NCBI GenBank assembly: GCA_033807695.1
Contig: CM066310.1
Coordinates: 2,170,001 to 2,234,000, forward strand
Source of the DNA: Daedaleopsis sinensis
Taxonomy: Eukaryota; Basidiomycota; Agaricomycetes; Polyporales; Polyporaceae
Length of the DNA: 64,000 nucleotides
Direction: 5' to 3'
Part shown: positions 1 through 11,299 of the stretch, piece by piece
Position numbering within the stretch: the first letter of the stretch is position 1
Layout: the number at the start of each line of letters is the position of its first letter
Notes under the pieces: generated by a model
The model's database searches: none
What the model was told of the DNA's origin: nothing
What the model saw: the letters and a program-made list of their open reading frames with translations, nothing else
Translations under genes and position numbers: made by a program

Positions 1-392
1 ACGTTGAAGGGGAGGAGGCAGGAGGATCGGAGCTGAGCGCTGATCCGAGATATCGCAGGGATCGGAAGTGAACCGTGGGAACGCGCCGTCCCGCCGCGCG
101 CTCTCGCAAACAGTCTTCACCGTCCTTCAACTTCCAAAGTAAGTACGCCAATCTGCATCACATGGCTTCAAGATAATTCGCACCGCATAGAATTGTGTCG
201 CCTGCTTATCGTGTCGATGCCCATCCCGTTTCGTGCTGCAGACACGCTTACTACGTCCGAGTCTGGTCCGGTCTGGGAGCTGATCAACCATACAAGTTAC
301 GCATAAGTACTGTGCCAGTGAGTACTGGCGATTCTACTCAGAAGTTATAGACGAACATATGTATGTATTTCTCCCTGCGACTTCTATCCTCT
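1..392. other. intergenic, no gene recognised
   Basis: I see no convincing coding signal here. Overlapping short open frames around 359-875 lie antisense to the GNAT gene and show no family resemblance. The segment includes the 3' flank of that gene. Confidence 0.4.
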
Positions 393-1530
393 TCAATCCG
401 ACACGACTGTTGTCTGTGCCTGTATACCCCAGCAAACAGAAGGAATCCACCCTCTACGCCCAGTCACTGGATCGACCCCGCCCGTCGGGACTCCTCCCTC
501 GAGATCCGGCAGCAAGAAACCCACCCTCTTGTAGATCCGCGCAGCGCCAAGATCCTCGACATTCAAGCTAACCTGCTCTTTCCACCCATAGGGCGGCGGA
601 CCGTCTGGTACACCCTCCGGGCCAGCGACCGGTACACCGAGACAGTACCGGGTCACCGTCTTCATCATCTCCTCAGCGATGCCCCTGCGCCGGTGTTCCT
701 TCGCGACATAGACGTTCCTCACAGCGATCGTCCGCGCGGTGACGCGCCCGAGCATGACGTATCCTACCACGACGCCTTCGACGCGGGATACCCATACAAG
801 CCCGTCGATGACCGGTTGCGTGATCACCGTGAGGGCCTGCTCGAGGCTGACAACGGCCTTCCATGGAGTGTCTAGCTGGAACCCAATGTAGAGAAGCGCG
901 ACAGCCTCTGTATCGTCCTTGGTTGCTGGGACGACGGTATACGGATGGCCTCTGGGCGCGGCGGGGAGCGGAGGTAACAATGCGCGGGTCAAGTAGCAGT
1001 CGTTGACATCGAACTGGCCGTAGTCCAGGGTGACGCCGACCCCGCGCTGGGACAGGAGTGAGCAGTAGGTAGAGTAGAGGGAGTCCACGGCGTCCTTAGG
1101 GCCGATGATCTTGTCGAGGCTCAGCGGGTCGGGAAGTTTAGCGAGTAGCGTGTGTGCGAGGAGGGCGGTCGCAGATGCCAGGAGACCTGGCTCGTGCTCG
1201 AATGCATCCACGGCGGTGGATGGGATCCCCATGGTCCATGCAGAGACATTGGGCGTTCTAGTCATGGCGATCCTGCATACCAGTGTCAGTCTATACGTGA
1301 CATATCGACGTGCTTCTCCACATGGTCACGCACAATAGTTCGTCTGCGCGATACAGCGCATGCAGGTGCAAGAGCACGTTCGGAGCTTCTTTCTGCGCGG
1401 ACGCCATCCTGGCGTAAAGGTGCACCGTCCCGAGGCAGTTGTTCATGAAGCTGTGATCCCACCTTTCGGTCGCGTTCAAGAAGGAGCATGGGTCCGCGAA
1501 ATCCACGACCCGCAAGTCGGGTTCGTTCAT
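393..1530 (-). CDS. GNAT-family N-acetyltransferase, paralogue A
   Basis: Two exons on the minus strand: 1530-1334 and 1272-393, with a 61-bp GT..AG intron, giving about 358 residues. The first exon is exactly 197 nt, the same as in paralogue B at 8248, and the splice phase is identical, which fixes the start MNEPDLR. The C-terminal half has the GNAT acetyl-CoA loop: a strand (TIAVRNVYVAKEH) followed by RRRGIAEEM, matching the R-x-x-G-x-A pyrophosphate-binding signature. A later strand with ARIYKRVGF fits the end of the fold. The roughly 130-residue N-terminal part is not a domain I recognise. The family moves an acetyl group from acetyl-CoA to an amine; the substrate cannot be told. It is intact and diverges clearly from paralogue B, so the duplication is not recent. 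Confidence 0.85.
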
Positions 1531-3233
1531 GGTGGGCAGAATATGGGACGTCATCGAAGAGTTGCTGATCAATGCTCGGACTTGCAGATCTCCTATAAGT
1601 ACTGACAGTGACTCATGCCCAGGGCGTAGCCCTACGTAGTGACTAGTCACCCACGCAAATTTCTGACTCGATCGATTATTTCACACGCGCTAGCATGGCG
1701 GGGTGCTCTTGATTTCGCTGTTGTACGGCTCGTATTGAACAGTGTTGAGAGCGATGCCAAGCTGCGTAAACTCTATCAGCAAATATGCACAGGTCAGATT
1801 CGGACAGCACGAGAGTCCCACTGGGGTCCGTTGAAGTGAATTCTGAGTATCCGACGAGTGGTACTACGCACTTCAAGTTCGGAGCCTACGCGGAATTCGC
1901 ATGTGCCTCAAGCTTAAGGTACCTCAGATGCCGACATCTGCAACTGGAGGTCAGCATGAGTGAGAACACGACCAAGTACACTGTACGGTCTTACGTATGT
2001 AGGCGGTAGTGGTAAGATCGTGGTTCGACGTTAACGTTGGCGAAGCTGGAAGCCCAACAGGGCGATCTGTAGCAGGCGCTCGAGTGCCGGTCCACTTCGG
2101 GCCGAATCGGAACGCACACCTCCGAAGGACCTTCCTCCTCCTTCCTTCCTCGTCCCGGACCTCCATCTGGTATCTTCTCCTGCTCGCATTCTAATCTTAC
2201 CTCCTCAGACGCGGCACCCTCTACCTTGTGATGGACAGTACCTCTACCTCTTAGCGTGACTGGAAACTGTAAAGAGCGACATCGGGACGAACCCGAAGTT
2301 TGAACGAACGGACAGAGCTCCCGCCGAGTCCCGATACTACCATAACAAGTTGAACCTCTTGAGGCTTCCTCAGGCAGAGATGGAAGACTGTCGGCGCCGT
2401 TCTAGTGCGCCGGAAAGGGGTCCTACAGTCTTTGCAACGAACGACGTGTTATCGGAGGAACATGTGGCAGCTCGAGTACATACACAGATCTCCTTCAGGT
2501 TCTAAGCTCTCCAGCTCGCCGCTGGACTCTAGAGACAAGGACGAAGTCGAGGTGTTGAAGAGGAGAGGGGCTTTATTAACAGAAAGGTGGGCATATCACC
2601 TCTATTCTTCAATTACCATGATCTCGGCCGACCAGTCCTCCGGCGTTGCAGATCCTCTCCCCGCCCAACCACTCTGCATGCTCTTTGTGGGAAGGTTATC
2701 GCGCGCTTGGAGACTCGGAATGCCAATGCACGCCTTAGAAAAAGGGCCAAAGATATGAAGAACAGGAAGCGAGGTGCATCACGATCCTTCTCCCGCTGCG
2801 TCGAGCGACGCTGTACACGATGGTATCTTGAAGAGACCGGGGCACAAGTGGGTAGACAAGGTTTCTGTCGGACGCCGCTCATGCACCCACTGCTCACCAC
2901 AGAAGCGTGGATATCGTTATAGCCTTCACTCCGCGTAGCAAAAGAAGGTCTTCTCATCGGCTAAGGCATTAGATTCGGCTGTTGGGGTCGCATGCAACGC
3001 GCTGAGCCCCACATCCAGCCTCAAGGTCCGAGACTTCACGTGAGGGTTCTGATATGACAGACTTCCATGCTATCATCTGCGTGCCGTGATCGGACTAAAA
3101 AAGGAATCGGATACTCCGAGCGGCGTTAGGAAGCATTCTCGGGCGCAGGGCGGCATACATACGCACAGCTCGAGCTTTCGCCCAGCAGAGTAGTGACTAC
3201 GTGTACGCACTCTACCACCTCAGCCGTGCTGCA
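1531..3233. other. gene-poor interval with one relic
   Basis: No intact gene is evident across this 1.7 kb. Short overlapping frames exist on both strands, but none shows splice-bounded coding structure or a family motif. The only explainable part is the SURP-like relic near 2620-2770. The last few hundred bases are presumably the promoter of the seven-helix gene that starts at 3234. Confidence 0.4.
2620..2770 (+). pseudogene. decayed fragment of the SURP-domain gene
   Basis: A stretch here can be aligned by eye with the core of the SURP gene at about 6560-6715. The best part encodes GRLSRAWRLGMPMHA, against RGRWSRAWRLAKAKA in the intact gene, and the underlying DNA shares several short runs at the same spacing. 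Sequence on both sides is too eroded to align. I read it as a third, much older copy of that locus. It is short enough that chance similarity cannot be excluded without an alignment score. Confidence 0.45.
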
Positions 3234-4383
3234 ATGTCCTCACTCTTCCAGAATGCATATTATTTGGCCATTAACTTCAACGCGATCCTGTACGGTAAGC
3301 TCTTTGATTGTTCGGTAGTCAGCCTAGCTACACACACTCATGAATATTACGAGCAGGATCTGAGCTTGTCATCTACACGATGACCGTTCAGGCCTTGCTA
3401 CATCAGCACCAGAAGTGGACGAGGACGGAGAGGTTCTATATCGCCTTCAGCACGGCTATCCTGCTCCTGAACACCATCTACATGTCGACTGAAGCCGTCT
3501 TCGGTCAAGAGATGTGGATCGTACACGCCGATTTCGAACCGGGTGGAGCGGCCGGCTGGTTTGCCATGAATGCTAGCATATGGTACCAAACGATGGGCAC
3601 GACAGCGACCATATTCCTCAACATCCTCACGGATGCGCTGCTGGTACGGCCCAATTAGTTCGAAGACGCCTCGGATGTGTTGATACTCACGCATTGTGGT
3701 AGATTTATCGAGTATATGTCGTCTGGGCCAGCCTCAAGGTGATCGCATTCCCATGTGTTCTATACATCGCCAGCATCGGTGAGCACTCCGCAAAGCCAGT
3801 TCATTAGCCAGGCCAGCTGATGAGTCTGTGAAGCGCTCGGTGTCGTCGAGCTGTACATCTCTGGCAAGCCCGACGCCGATTTCTTCATTGGCAGAGCAAT
3901 GCAGCTTGGGACCGCCTACTGGGCATCCACAATCTCCCTGAATATCATTGCGACAGTCCTCATATGTGGCCGACTCATCTACCTCGGACACGCGCTAGAA
4001 GCTGCGAAGGACACTGTGGACCGGGGCAACGCCGCGATTCAGTACACCGGGACCCTCGCGATTGTGGTCGAGTCGGCTCTCCCGTACAGTATGGCGGGAT
4101 TGGCATTTCTGGTGTCGTTTGGCATGGGGAGCGACCTCGCTATCATGTTCTCTGCGTTCTACGCCATGTTCAGTGTACGTTGATCGACAACTTCGGCACT
4201 TCGGGCATCACTGACTGTACATTCCGCTGGCAGTGCATATCACCGCAGCTCATCATCTGGCGAATCGTCACCGGAACGGCATGGACTCGAGAAAGAGCAC
4301 GAGAAACAGTCTCCGCACACGAGTTCCAGACATTTGAAGGGAATGACTCGGTTGAGGACAACAAGTCGACTGTGCCCGCGTAG
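3234..4383 (+). CDS. fungal seven-helix membrane protein, uncharacterised
   Basis: Five exons: 3234-3294, 3357-3643, 3703-3778, 3834-4174 and 4234-4383, giving 304 residues, all phases consistent. It starts MSSLFQNAYY. The product is strongly hydrophobic, with about seven predicted helices, for example around IAFSTAILLLNTIYM, TTATIFLNILTDALL, VIAFPCVLYIASI and ISLNIIATVLICG, and a polar C-terminal tail after IIWRIVTGTAW. This looks like the large basidiomycete families of receptor-like integral membrane proteins of unknown function. A more distant relative lies at 12053-13437. No ligand, enzymatic motif or partner can be inferred. Confidence 0.8.
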
Positions 4384-4489
4384 TGATACTACTCTAACGA
4401 CCACCACGGTCAAACGTGAAATTCGCTTGTATCAAGTCATGAAGCTATGAAAGACATACCTTTTTCCTTCCAGGCACTTGAAGGCTTTG

Positions 4490-4770
4490 CTCCAAACGCA
4501 AGCCGACCTCCTCTTTCACCCCGAAAGGAGGCGGTTCTTGTGCTACGCCCTCCACGCCATTGACAGTTACACCCAGACAGTACCGGGTGACCGTCTGCAC
4601 CATCGCCTCCGCAATGCCCTTGCGCCGATGTTCCTGCGCGACAAACATGTTCCTCCGAACCGCGATCGTCCGCAGGGTGGCTCGCCCGAGCATGAGGTAC
4701 GCCGCTACGGCGCCGTCGACGCAGCATACCCAGACGAACCCGTCCGCGATGGTCACAGGCCCGTGCCATT
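4490..4770 (-). pseudogene. truncated GNAT copy
   Basis: On the minus strand this closely matches the middle of GNAT paralogue B: ADGFVWVC, GAVAAYLMLGRAT, AQEHRRKGIAEAMVQ and TRYCLGV are all recognisable. The N-terminal two thirds and the end of the fold are absent. An extra residue and local frame disorder occur at the RNVF strand (RRNMF here), and the tail after KEEVGL diverges into unrelated sequence. It cannot encode a working enzyme. Similarity to paralogue B (8248-9371) is higher than to paralogue A, so it probably derives from B. A MITE lies about 200 bp away. Confidence 0.8.
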
Positions 4771-4976
4771 CGAACCGACATTGATGTTCTACTCGAGCGC
4801 GATGATGTCGACGGGGTAGTTGAACGATGATCAGACGGGCCCGGGGGTGACTGAATACTGCGGTCGTGTCGTTAACGATGCTGGAAAAGAGTCAGAACGG
4901 CGCAAACTCCGCAGACTCGGAGAGCGCAGGTCGGGGTGGCACAGGCTGATGCTCTTGATATTCTGCGCATGCAACA

Positions 4977-5250
4977 CACCGGGGGCATTGAGCGATATAA
5001 CGAGCGGTTACATCGTGGTCACATCATGGTCGAAATCCCCATGTATCTCTCAAGTTTCGTGGCGTAACATGCTAGAAACATTCAAAATATTCCAGTGTTT
5101 CTGTGTTACATCCTGGATACATCTCAAAAGTCGCGTGTAACCACGATGTATCCAGGATGGAACACATTGACAAAGGAGAGCTATATTTGGATTTTAATCA
5201 CGCTATAATCACGATGTAACCACTCGTTACATCAGTCAATGCCCCCGGTG
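4977..5250. mobile_element. MITE with 41-bp terminal inverted repeats
   Basis: The ends are inverted copies over about 41 bp. The left end starts CACCGGGGGCATTGA and continues to GGTTACATCGTG; the right end is its reverse complement with about four mismatches. The element is 274 bp and non-coding. Its centre holds a second inverted repeat: CATCCTGGATACATC near 5110 is answered by GATGTATCCAGGATG near 5143. The flanks ACA/ACA could be a 3-bp target duplication, which with CAC termini would suit a CACTA-like origin; the family is uncertain. Transposase, if any, must come from elsewhere. Confidence 0.8.
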
Positions 5251-5656
5251 ACATTTCGCAGTCAAGGATGTAGAGTCGACTTTCCTACCTTGAGCGCCTT
5301 GAAGCTTGAAGCTTGATCGTTGAACCAAGTGACCTCTAAGAGTATATATCTTCTCGGTCGGAAGTCCTGGGATTACAACCCTGATGAGCAATAGTACACC
5401 GTACAATTTTGCTGACCTTGTCCCAGAGACACTCGGATAGGAGAATATGTGAGCGGATTAGTAGAGAAGTGTAGACGCGCGTTTCTTGCTTGTTGTCAAC
5501 TACTAGTTCCCACGGTTTCACGGGCTACTCGCCCAACCTGTGCGCTTGAATTTAAAAATCAATTCCTCCTCCCTCCTCCCCTTACTCACTGTCGGTCGCT
5601 ACCGAGCTGCGCAAGTCCTTCTCTTCATCGTTGGCGCACTTCCCGCATTGCTGGGT

Positions 5657-7057
5657 ATGTCTGCTCGGGCCCGAAAACGCAAACAAAGACCCTATGAATC
5701 CGAGCGAATCGCCAGCCCAAAGCTAGATTCCTCGTTGTTGATACAAGCATACGAAGCGGATCTGGTCCATGGTCCTCAGGCGACTGTAGCAGCCAAGTCC
5801 CTCGAAGTCTATTCAAACAAGGGCAAGATCACTGTAGGCGACGCCTTGATCCGTTGGGACAGAGCAGCGCATCATCGAACAGACGACCTGCTCTCGGAGG
5901 ATCATGTGGACATATCGGGAGCCCCGCGGCAGGTCGAAGAAACGTCTCAAGACGACAGTTGCGCGGTGATCTGGGTAGACAGGTACGCACTGTGCTGAAA
6001 GCTCATGCAGAACTTCGTTACGAGATCTGTCGCGTCTCTTCACCGCTGGATATCGTATTTTCGAGGTCACGAGTCTGACGATTCTCCGGATGTGCTTCGT
6101 ACGGCATCTCTCTCTCTTCCTTTGCGGGCGAAAGTCCTATGTTCTCTGACTTGTTACCTCTAGATATGATGCTCGGTTGCTCTTGGACTCCCTTCCAGTC
6201 ATATCCTCGACATCATCCCTTGAAGCCCGGGCAGAAGAGCCTAGCTCTCCAGGTGGATGGTCAGACCTCCCCTCTGATGCCGAAGATACGTTCTTTTTTT
6301 CTTCGACCGAGGCCGAGGACTACCGACGGGAGAAGCGGCGTCGAGTCATCGACCGCGACCGGGAAGCCCGCTTGCAAGCACTACGCGCCGAAGCTGGACA
6401 TGACGACGACGACGTGAATGCCGAAGAGGAATGGGGTGGCAGTGACGAAGAGGTAAGTACACTCGTTTCTGTGTCGCGTCAATATTGTCGTCCAACCCCC
6501 ACACCACATCGTTTTACCAGCCCGACGATGGACAGCGTGTGCTGATGCGGCGTACCGCCTCCCACATTCTCACCTCCCCCAACCCCGCGCAACTTGAAAT
6601 GCGCATCCTTGCGAATCATGGAACAGACGCACGCTTTGCCTTCCTGCGCGGACGGTGGTCGCGTGCCTGGCGACTCGCCAAAGCCAAAGCACGCGTCGAG
6701 CTGGAAACGGAGAAGAAGCGCACGGAGGACGATGCGAAGCAGAGCGCTTCGGGCGGCATGGGCGGGCTTGCAGGGTACGGTGACAGCGACGAGGAAGACG
6801 GAGAGGCTGCGGATGCGGATGCGGAACAGGGCGGCAAGGGCATCAACGCCGGAGACGCGGAGACCGGAACGGAGGTGCGTGAAGACGGTGCTTCAGCTAT
6901 GCCGAGCATGGGGCAGTCCGAGGATGTCTCTGCTGCGATCACGCCCGATGAAGACGCCCTCAAGGCTGCGAGACGTGCGCGAGCGCGGGAGTGGGCAGAG
7001 AAGCGCCGCGCGGCTGAGCAGGGCAAGACGACGCATACACAGAGTGGAGAAGAATGA
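5657..7057 (+). CDS. SURP-domain protein, intact copy
   Basis: Three exons: 5657-5982, 6164-6452 and 6521-7057, giving 383 residues, in phase. The start MSARARKRKQR is supported by the inverted copy at 24-26 kb, where the same ATG context is conserved. Residues around 225-270 (RRTASHIL, PAQLEMRILAN, FAFLRGRWSRAW) resemble a SURP/SWAP module, an RNA-processing domain usually found in splicing factors. The flanks are highly charged: an acidic stretch follows GGLAGYGDSDEEDG, and the C-terminus is an Arg/Lys/Glu-rich helix (AARRARAREWAEKRR). This suggests a nuclear pre-mRNA processing role, by inference only. The first intron is 181 bp, long for this window. Confidence 0.75.
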
Positions 7058-8247
7058 CGCGGTCGGTTTCACGCTATTCAAATCCATGTGTTCTGGTTGT
7101 ACATTCGCTCATCTCATATTCAATGTTAGTCGAGCTGTGTTGCTTGTGGTGAGTGAGGTTGTGTTGGGTTCTCGAATCTCTAGAGCAGAACTGACATCCA
7201 ACGTCTTCCCTAGCCTCTCCTAGGGCGCATTCTCTCCCAGACTCTACTCAGTGGACGACTTGTGTCTTCCGACATCATGCCAATGTCACGCTTCCGCCTT
7301 TCGCCTTTGCCTGGATGATCCACGTTGTTGTAACGGCGGAATGTGACATGTGACCCCTCTCACCTTCTCGTGCAAGACTCGGAGATCTTACGGCACTCAC
7401 TTGGCACCGCTGATGAATCGTCGCAAAAATGGGACTATTGCTGAGGCATGACCGCGTTTGGTACTCCCGAGCTCGGCGTTCGCCTTCGATCTCGCGACCT
7501 GGAGTCATGTTTGCGTCACTCCTCTATACCTCGCTCTCCTCCACTACATTTCGGGGATAGACCTCGGAACTCGCCTGGACCGCTTGCTTCACGGACTTTC
7601 CGAAACTTCTCTCGAGCTTGTCCTACGGGTGCCGTTTTCCGCTGCCATTGTCGCCTCTTTATCTCCACTCCGTAGCATGCGACTACGCAACTACCCACAC
7701 ATCGAACGCAGAACGCCCCTGGGGTCGCCTAGAACGTGCTACAGGTGCTTTGCTGTTGCGGTGAACATCTTGCTGCGGGATGCAGTGCATCGCGGGTATC
7801 GGTTGCCGCCCCTACATAGGAAGGAGGTATCTGTTTGGCAGTGATCCGGTGCGTACAGGTCTGCGGTAGGCTCTGCTCGCAATCTGGGCACGCGATGCCA
7901 GCAGTAGTAAAGGGTTGGTGATAGTCCTTCGTATTGTTCACGCGAACTACACGATACGCCTCTCAACGGTACATTGCGACACGGATATTTCTCGCCTGCT
8001 TCCTCTTGGCACACATGCTACCATGGACTCCTGGTAGTCTCAGAATCGTCGTTGCTTACTTCCGGCGCCTGGTATCAAAGTACCGGACTCAAGAATTACC
8101 CGGCGTATCGTATGACGATCACGATGATAATTTCCAATCGATCAACGAGTAATGTTCGTCAATGCTGCGCCGGGGTTATGAGTCAGAGTACTTATAGTAG
8201 ATCAGCAGGTCGGACCAGTCGAAGCCACCTCTCCGCGTACCATCACC
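7058..8247. other. duplicated segment downstream of SURP gene
   Basis: Between about 7330 and 7955 the sequence matches, in inverted orientation, 23970-23470 on the other side of the window. Shared blocks include TGGAGTCATGT, CATGCGACTACGCA-like runs and CTGATAGTCCTTC-like runs. So the duplicated unit reaches well past the SURP stop codon. An open frame 7458-7844 (+) overlaps the match, but the two copies do not keep the same frame throughout and I recognise no domain. It may be an untranslated tail or a decayed neighbour gene. Confidence 0.6.
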
Positions 8248-9371
8248 ATGGACGGATCGGACAACTTGCGTGCCGTGGAGTATGCGGACCCTGCACAGTT
8301 CTTGGATGCAACCAAGGACTGGGATGAGAGCTTCATGAACTTTTGCCTTGGCTCTGTAAGCCATTACGTCAGGAAGCAAGATGGTCAGCAACGTATCGAG
8401 CAGAACCTGCACAAGTTTGCCGTCTTTAGCGCAGACAAGCTTGTGTACGTTGACTTGCAATCTACCATTTCACGTGGAACCTGATCGCCATATGCAGCAT
8501 CGCCCTCACGAGGATACCAAACGACTTTTCGTGGTACATGGGCGTCCCACGCACAGCCTTGGAGAATTTCGACCGCGCACCAAATCTCCTTGCATCCGCA
8601 ACGAGCGTTCTCGCTCAAGCCTTGCTCACCAAACTCCCTGACCCGCTAATCCTCGACAAGGTCATCGGCCCCAAAGATGCCGTCGATCTTCTCCTCTCAA
8701 CCTACTGCTCGCTCCTCTCCAAACGGGGCGTTCGCGTCAGCATCGACCACGGCGTATACAACGTCAAGGACAGCTATGCGACCCGTGCGTCGTTGCCTCC
8801 CCTATCCTCCACGATCACAGGCGACCCGCGTACTATCGTGCCAGCGACCATGGACGATCTCGAGGCGGTCGCGCACCTTTACATCGCATTCCAAAGGGAC
8901 GCTCCCTGGCACGGCGTCGTCAGCCGTGAACAGGCCCTTGCGGTGGTCACCGAACCCGTCGCGGACGGATTCGTCTGGGTGTGCCGCGTCGACGGCGCCG
9001 TAGCAGCGTACCTCATGCTCGGGCGAGCCACCCCGCGGACGATCGCGGTGAGGAACGTGTTCGTCGCGCAGGAACATCGGCGCAAGGGCATTGCAGAGGC
9101 GATGGTGCAGACGGTCACCCGGTACTGTCTGGGTGTATCTGTCGACGGCGTGGAGGGCGTAACGCACGAGCCGCCTCCTTTCGGGTTCAAAGAGGAGGTT
9201 GGTCTGAACGTGCAGGACTTGGGCGCGGCGCGGATCTACAAACGGGCGGGATATCTCTTGCCAGACCTTGAGGGAGGCGTGCCGACTGGTGGGATCGATC
9301 CCGAGACGGGGCGCCGGGGCTGGACTTCTTCTGTTTGTTGGAGCATTCAGCCAGGGACGACATCTGAGTGA
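8248..9371 (+). CDS. GNAT-family N-acetyltransferase, paralogue B
   Basis: Exons 8248-8444 and 8498-9371 (53-bp intron) encode 356 residues. It starts MDGSDNLRAVEYADP and ends GTTSE. The acetyl-CoA-binding part reads TIAVRNVFVAQEH then RRKGIAEAM, the usual GNAT motif A, followed by ARIYKRAGYLLPDLEGG. Exon 1 length and splice phase equal those of paralogue A at 393-1530, and the proteins align end to end, so they are duplicates now in opposite orientation. The truncated copy at 4490-4770 is closest to this one. The substrate is unknown. Nothing in the sequence suggests inactivation. Confidence 0.87.
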
Positions 9372-10267
9372 CTGGATAGGAACGTTGAGTGATACCTTCT
9401 GCGATACACTTCCTAAGTTCTTACCATCATTCTAGCGCGGCTTGTTGCGGCTTGCCGTGCACGCTAGACCCTTATCAAGCGGGGGTAATCCGCGACCGAC
9501 TCTGGTTGTGCTGAAGAACTCCGGGTTAGGTGCTTATGAGGCATCCTTTCCTCAGAGATAAGTGTGCAGAACACTGTATGGTGTGCGTGATTCAATTAGA
9601 TGAAGTAATGTACGCACCACTCCACCCAGACTGAAGCAACGTCCGCGCTGTTTATCTGAGATGGCCGGGACTAAAGTGGCCGAAGTAAGGTCAGAAGGCT
9701 TCGTAGGCCAAGGCACGCAACACATGTGCGGGAAATGATCAGGGCTCGCGCTGGTAATCAAAACAGCGCGCATGCGGTCTGCTTCTTGGACTTGATCCTG
9801 ATACTTCGATTCTACGATGGTCGTTGCGTGACGTTCGGTATCCGGTGTGCCCCTCCCGTATGTGTCCTCTAGAGTGTCGCTAATGTACGTGTAGCAGTCT
9901 GCGAAGACTCCCTTGACACGTCTATCTGCGAGGAGATTTATTCTTCCTCTCCCGAGTCCCTCGGGCGTGGAACGCCTGATCTTGCCTATGCATGTACACC
10001 CGACCCGTGCACTAGAAAAGGAGCGCATGCTCCTTCCTTTTAGCTAATGAGCGAGCCGCCTCAGAAAACGGTAGAACGTAGTAGGTGTCTCGCCCGCCCG
10101 GTATATCGGGAACCACAGCATTTGACTGTTGTCTGTCGAAGTTGATACTGAAGACCTTTTGCGCGGCGCTATCGATTACAAACCCCTACGTGCTGTAGGT
10201 ACTTTCTCACGAACTGAGCATAAAGGGCCCTTGCTACGTGCGATCTGATTTTAGTCCCCAAGTATCG
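9372..10267. other. intergenic; one unsupported open frame
   Basis: Nothing here is recognised. A 158-codon open frame on the minus strand (10028-9552) has no domain I know, no paralogue in the window and no splice context, so I do not call it a gene. The right end is the promoter of the GNAT-like gene at 10268. Confidence 0.35.
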
Positions 10268-11299
10268 ATGGCCCCACCGAACATAGACATCGAGTTCGTC
10301 AACGAGGCGACTGGTATGGCTATGTACTACTCTGTGACAAGTGCGATACTCACATGAACTCTCATAGAGGTCATAACCGAAGAAGCTGTCGAGGTTTTCG
10401 CTTCAGTGATGGGCTCAGGTGAGGACACAAACAGCCGCGTTGGAGCTACGCCTCCTCATTATTTGATATACAGACCCTACAGCAATCGCGCTCGCCGGTG
10501 GAGATCCAGCCTTGATTCCACACTGCGGACGTACAATGATCCGTGCTCTTGTACTCACTCCCGGAGTTGCGCACATGTTCACCGCAAGAAACGACACAGG
10601 CTTACTTGTTGGTTTCACAATTTTCTCGCTCCCTGGACAGCTCTTACTTTCGAGGTGCGTCGTTCGCTATCTGTGCACCGACTACTCACATAAGACTACC
10701 AGTGAGGAGCAAATGAGCAATGCCAAGTTCAAAGACTTCATGGCGATGATGTCTCAAGAGGGTCAGGACTTCTTCGCAAATGTGGTATGTGTGCTCTGAC
10801 GTAGTATGTCACATAACTTGTATCTAACTATTCTTGTTCTTATCTTCAGATGGCGAAGGAGATTCCGGAAGTGAACGATGCTGCATTCGGTATCAAAGAG
10901 TCTGAACGGAACACATACTGGTGCAACTTCGCGATGGTTCGAGCTGATTACCAAGGCACTGGCGTGGCTAAAGCTATGTTTGAACTTGCGTACAAGGAGG
11001 TATGTGAAGATCTCGCCTTCACCTATACGGTGACGTTTCAAAATTCTGACTCTATCTTAGGCTGAGAAGCTACACTCTCCTGTTGCGTTGACGACTACGA
11101 ACATCCGGAATGTGAGCTTGTTCAAGTCGGCCATATTCGGTACTGACTCCGAACTTATCATCTACAGGTGCCGATATACAAGAAGATAGGGCTCACCTAT
11201 CATGGAGAGAAAGTCATGCAATCTCCCTGGAACGAATGGTACCTATGGTTCTTCATGAAGCCGGCGGCACCGTCGGTTGTCACAGACAATTGCTCTTAG
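10268..11299 (+). CDS. GNAT-like acetyltransferase, second family
   Basis: Seven exons: 10268-10313, 10368-10418, 10474-10654, 10703-10784, 10850-10999, 11061-11111 and 11168-11299, giving 230 residues; every junction is GT..AG and in phase. The motif A region reads NFAMVRADYQGTGVAKAMF, matching Q-x-x-G-x-A of GNAT enzymes. The late strand VALTTTNIRNVPIYKKIG is the usual motif B (a changed Asn before a Tyr-containing helix). It is unrelated at sequence level to the two paralogues at 393 and 8248. Length is normal for fungal GNAT proteins with a short lid domain. The substrate is unknown. Confidence 0.85.

Noticed and set aside
9552..10028. 158-codon minus-strand open frame as a gene
   Set aside because: No domain, no paralogue and no splice or promoter support; length is attainable by chance at this GC content.
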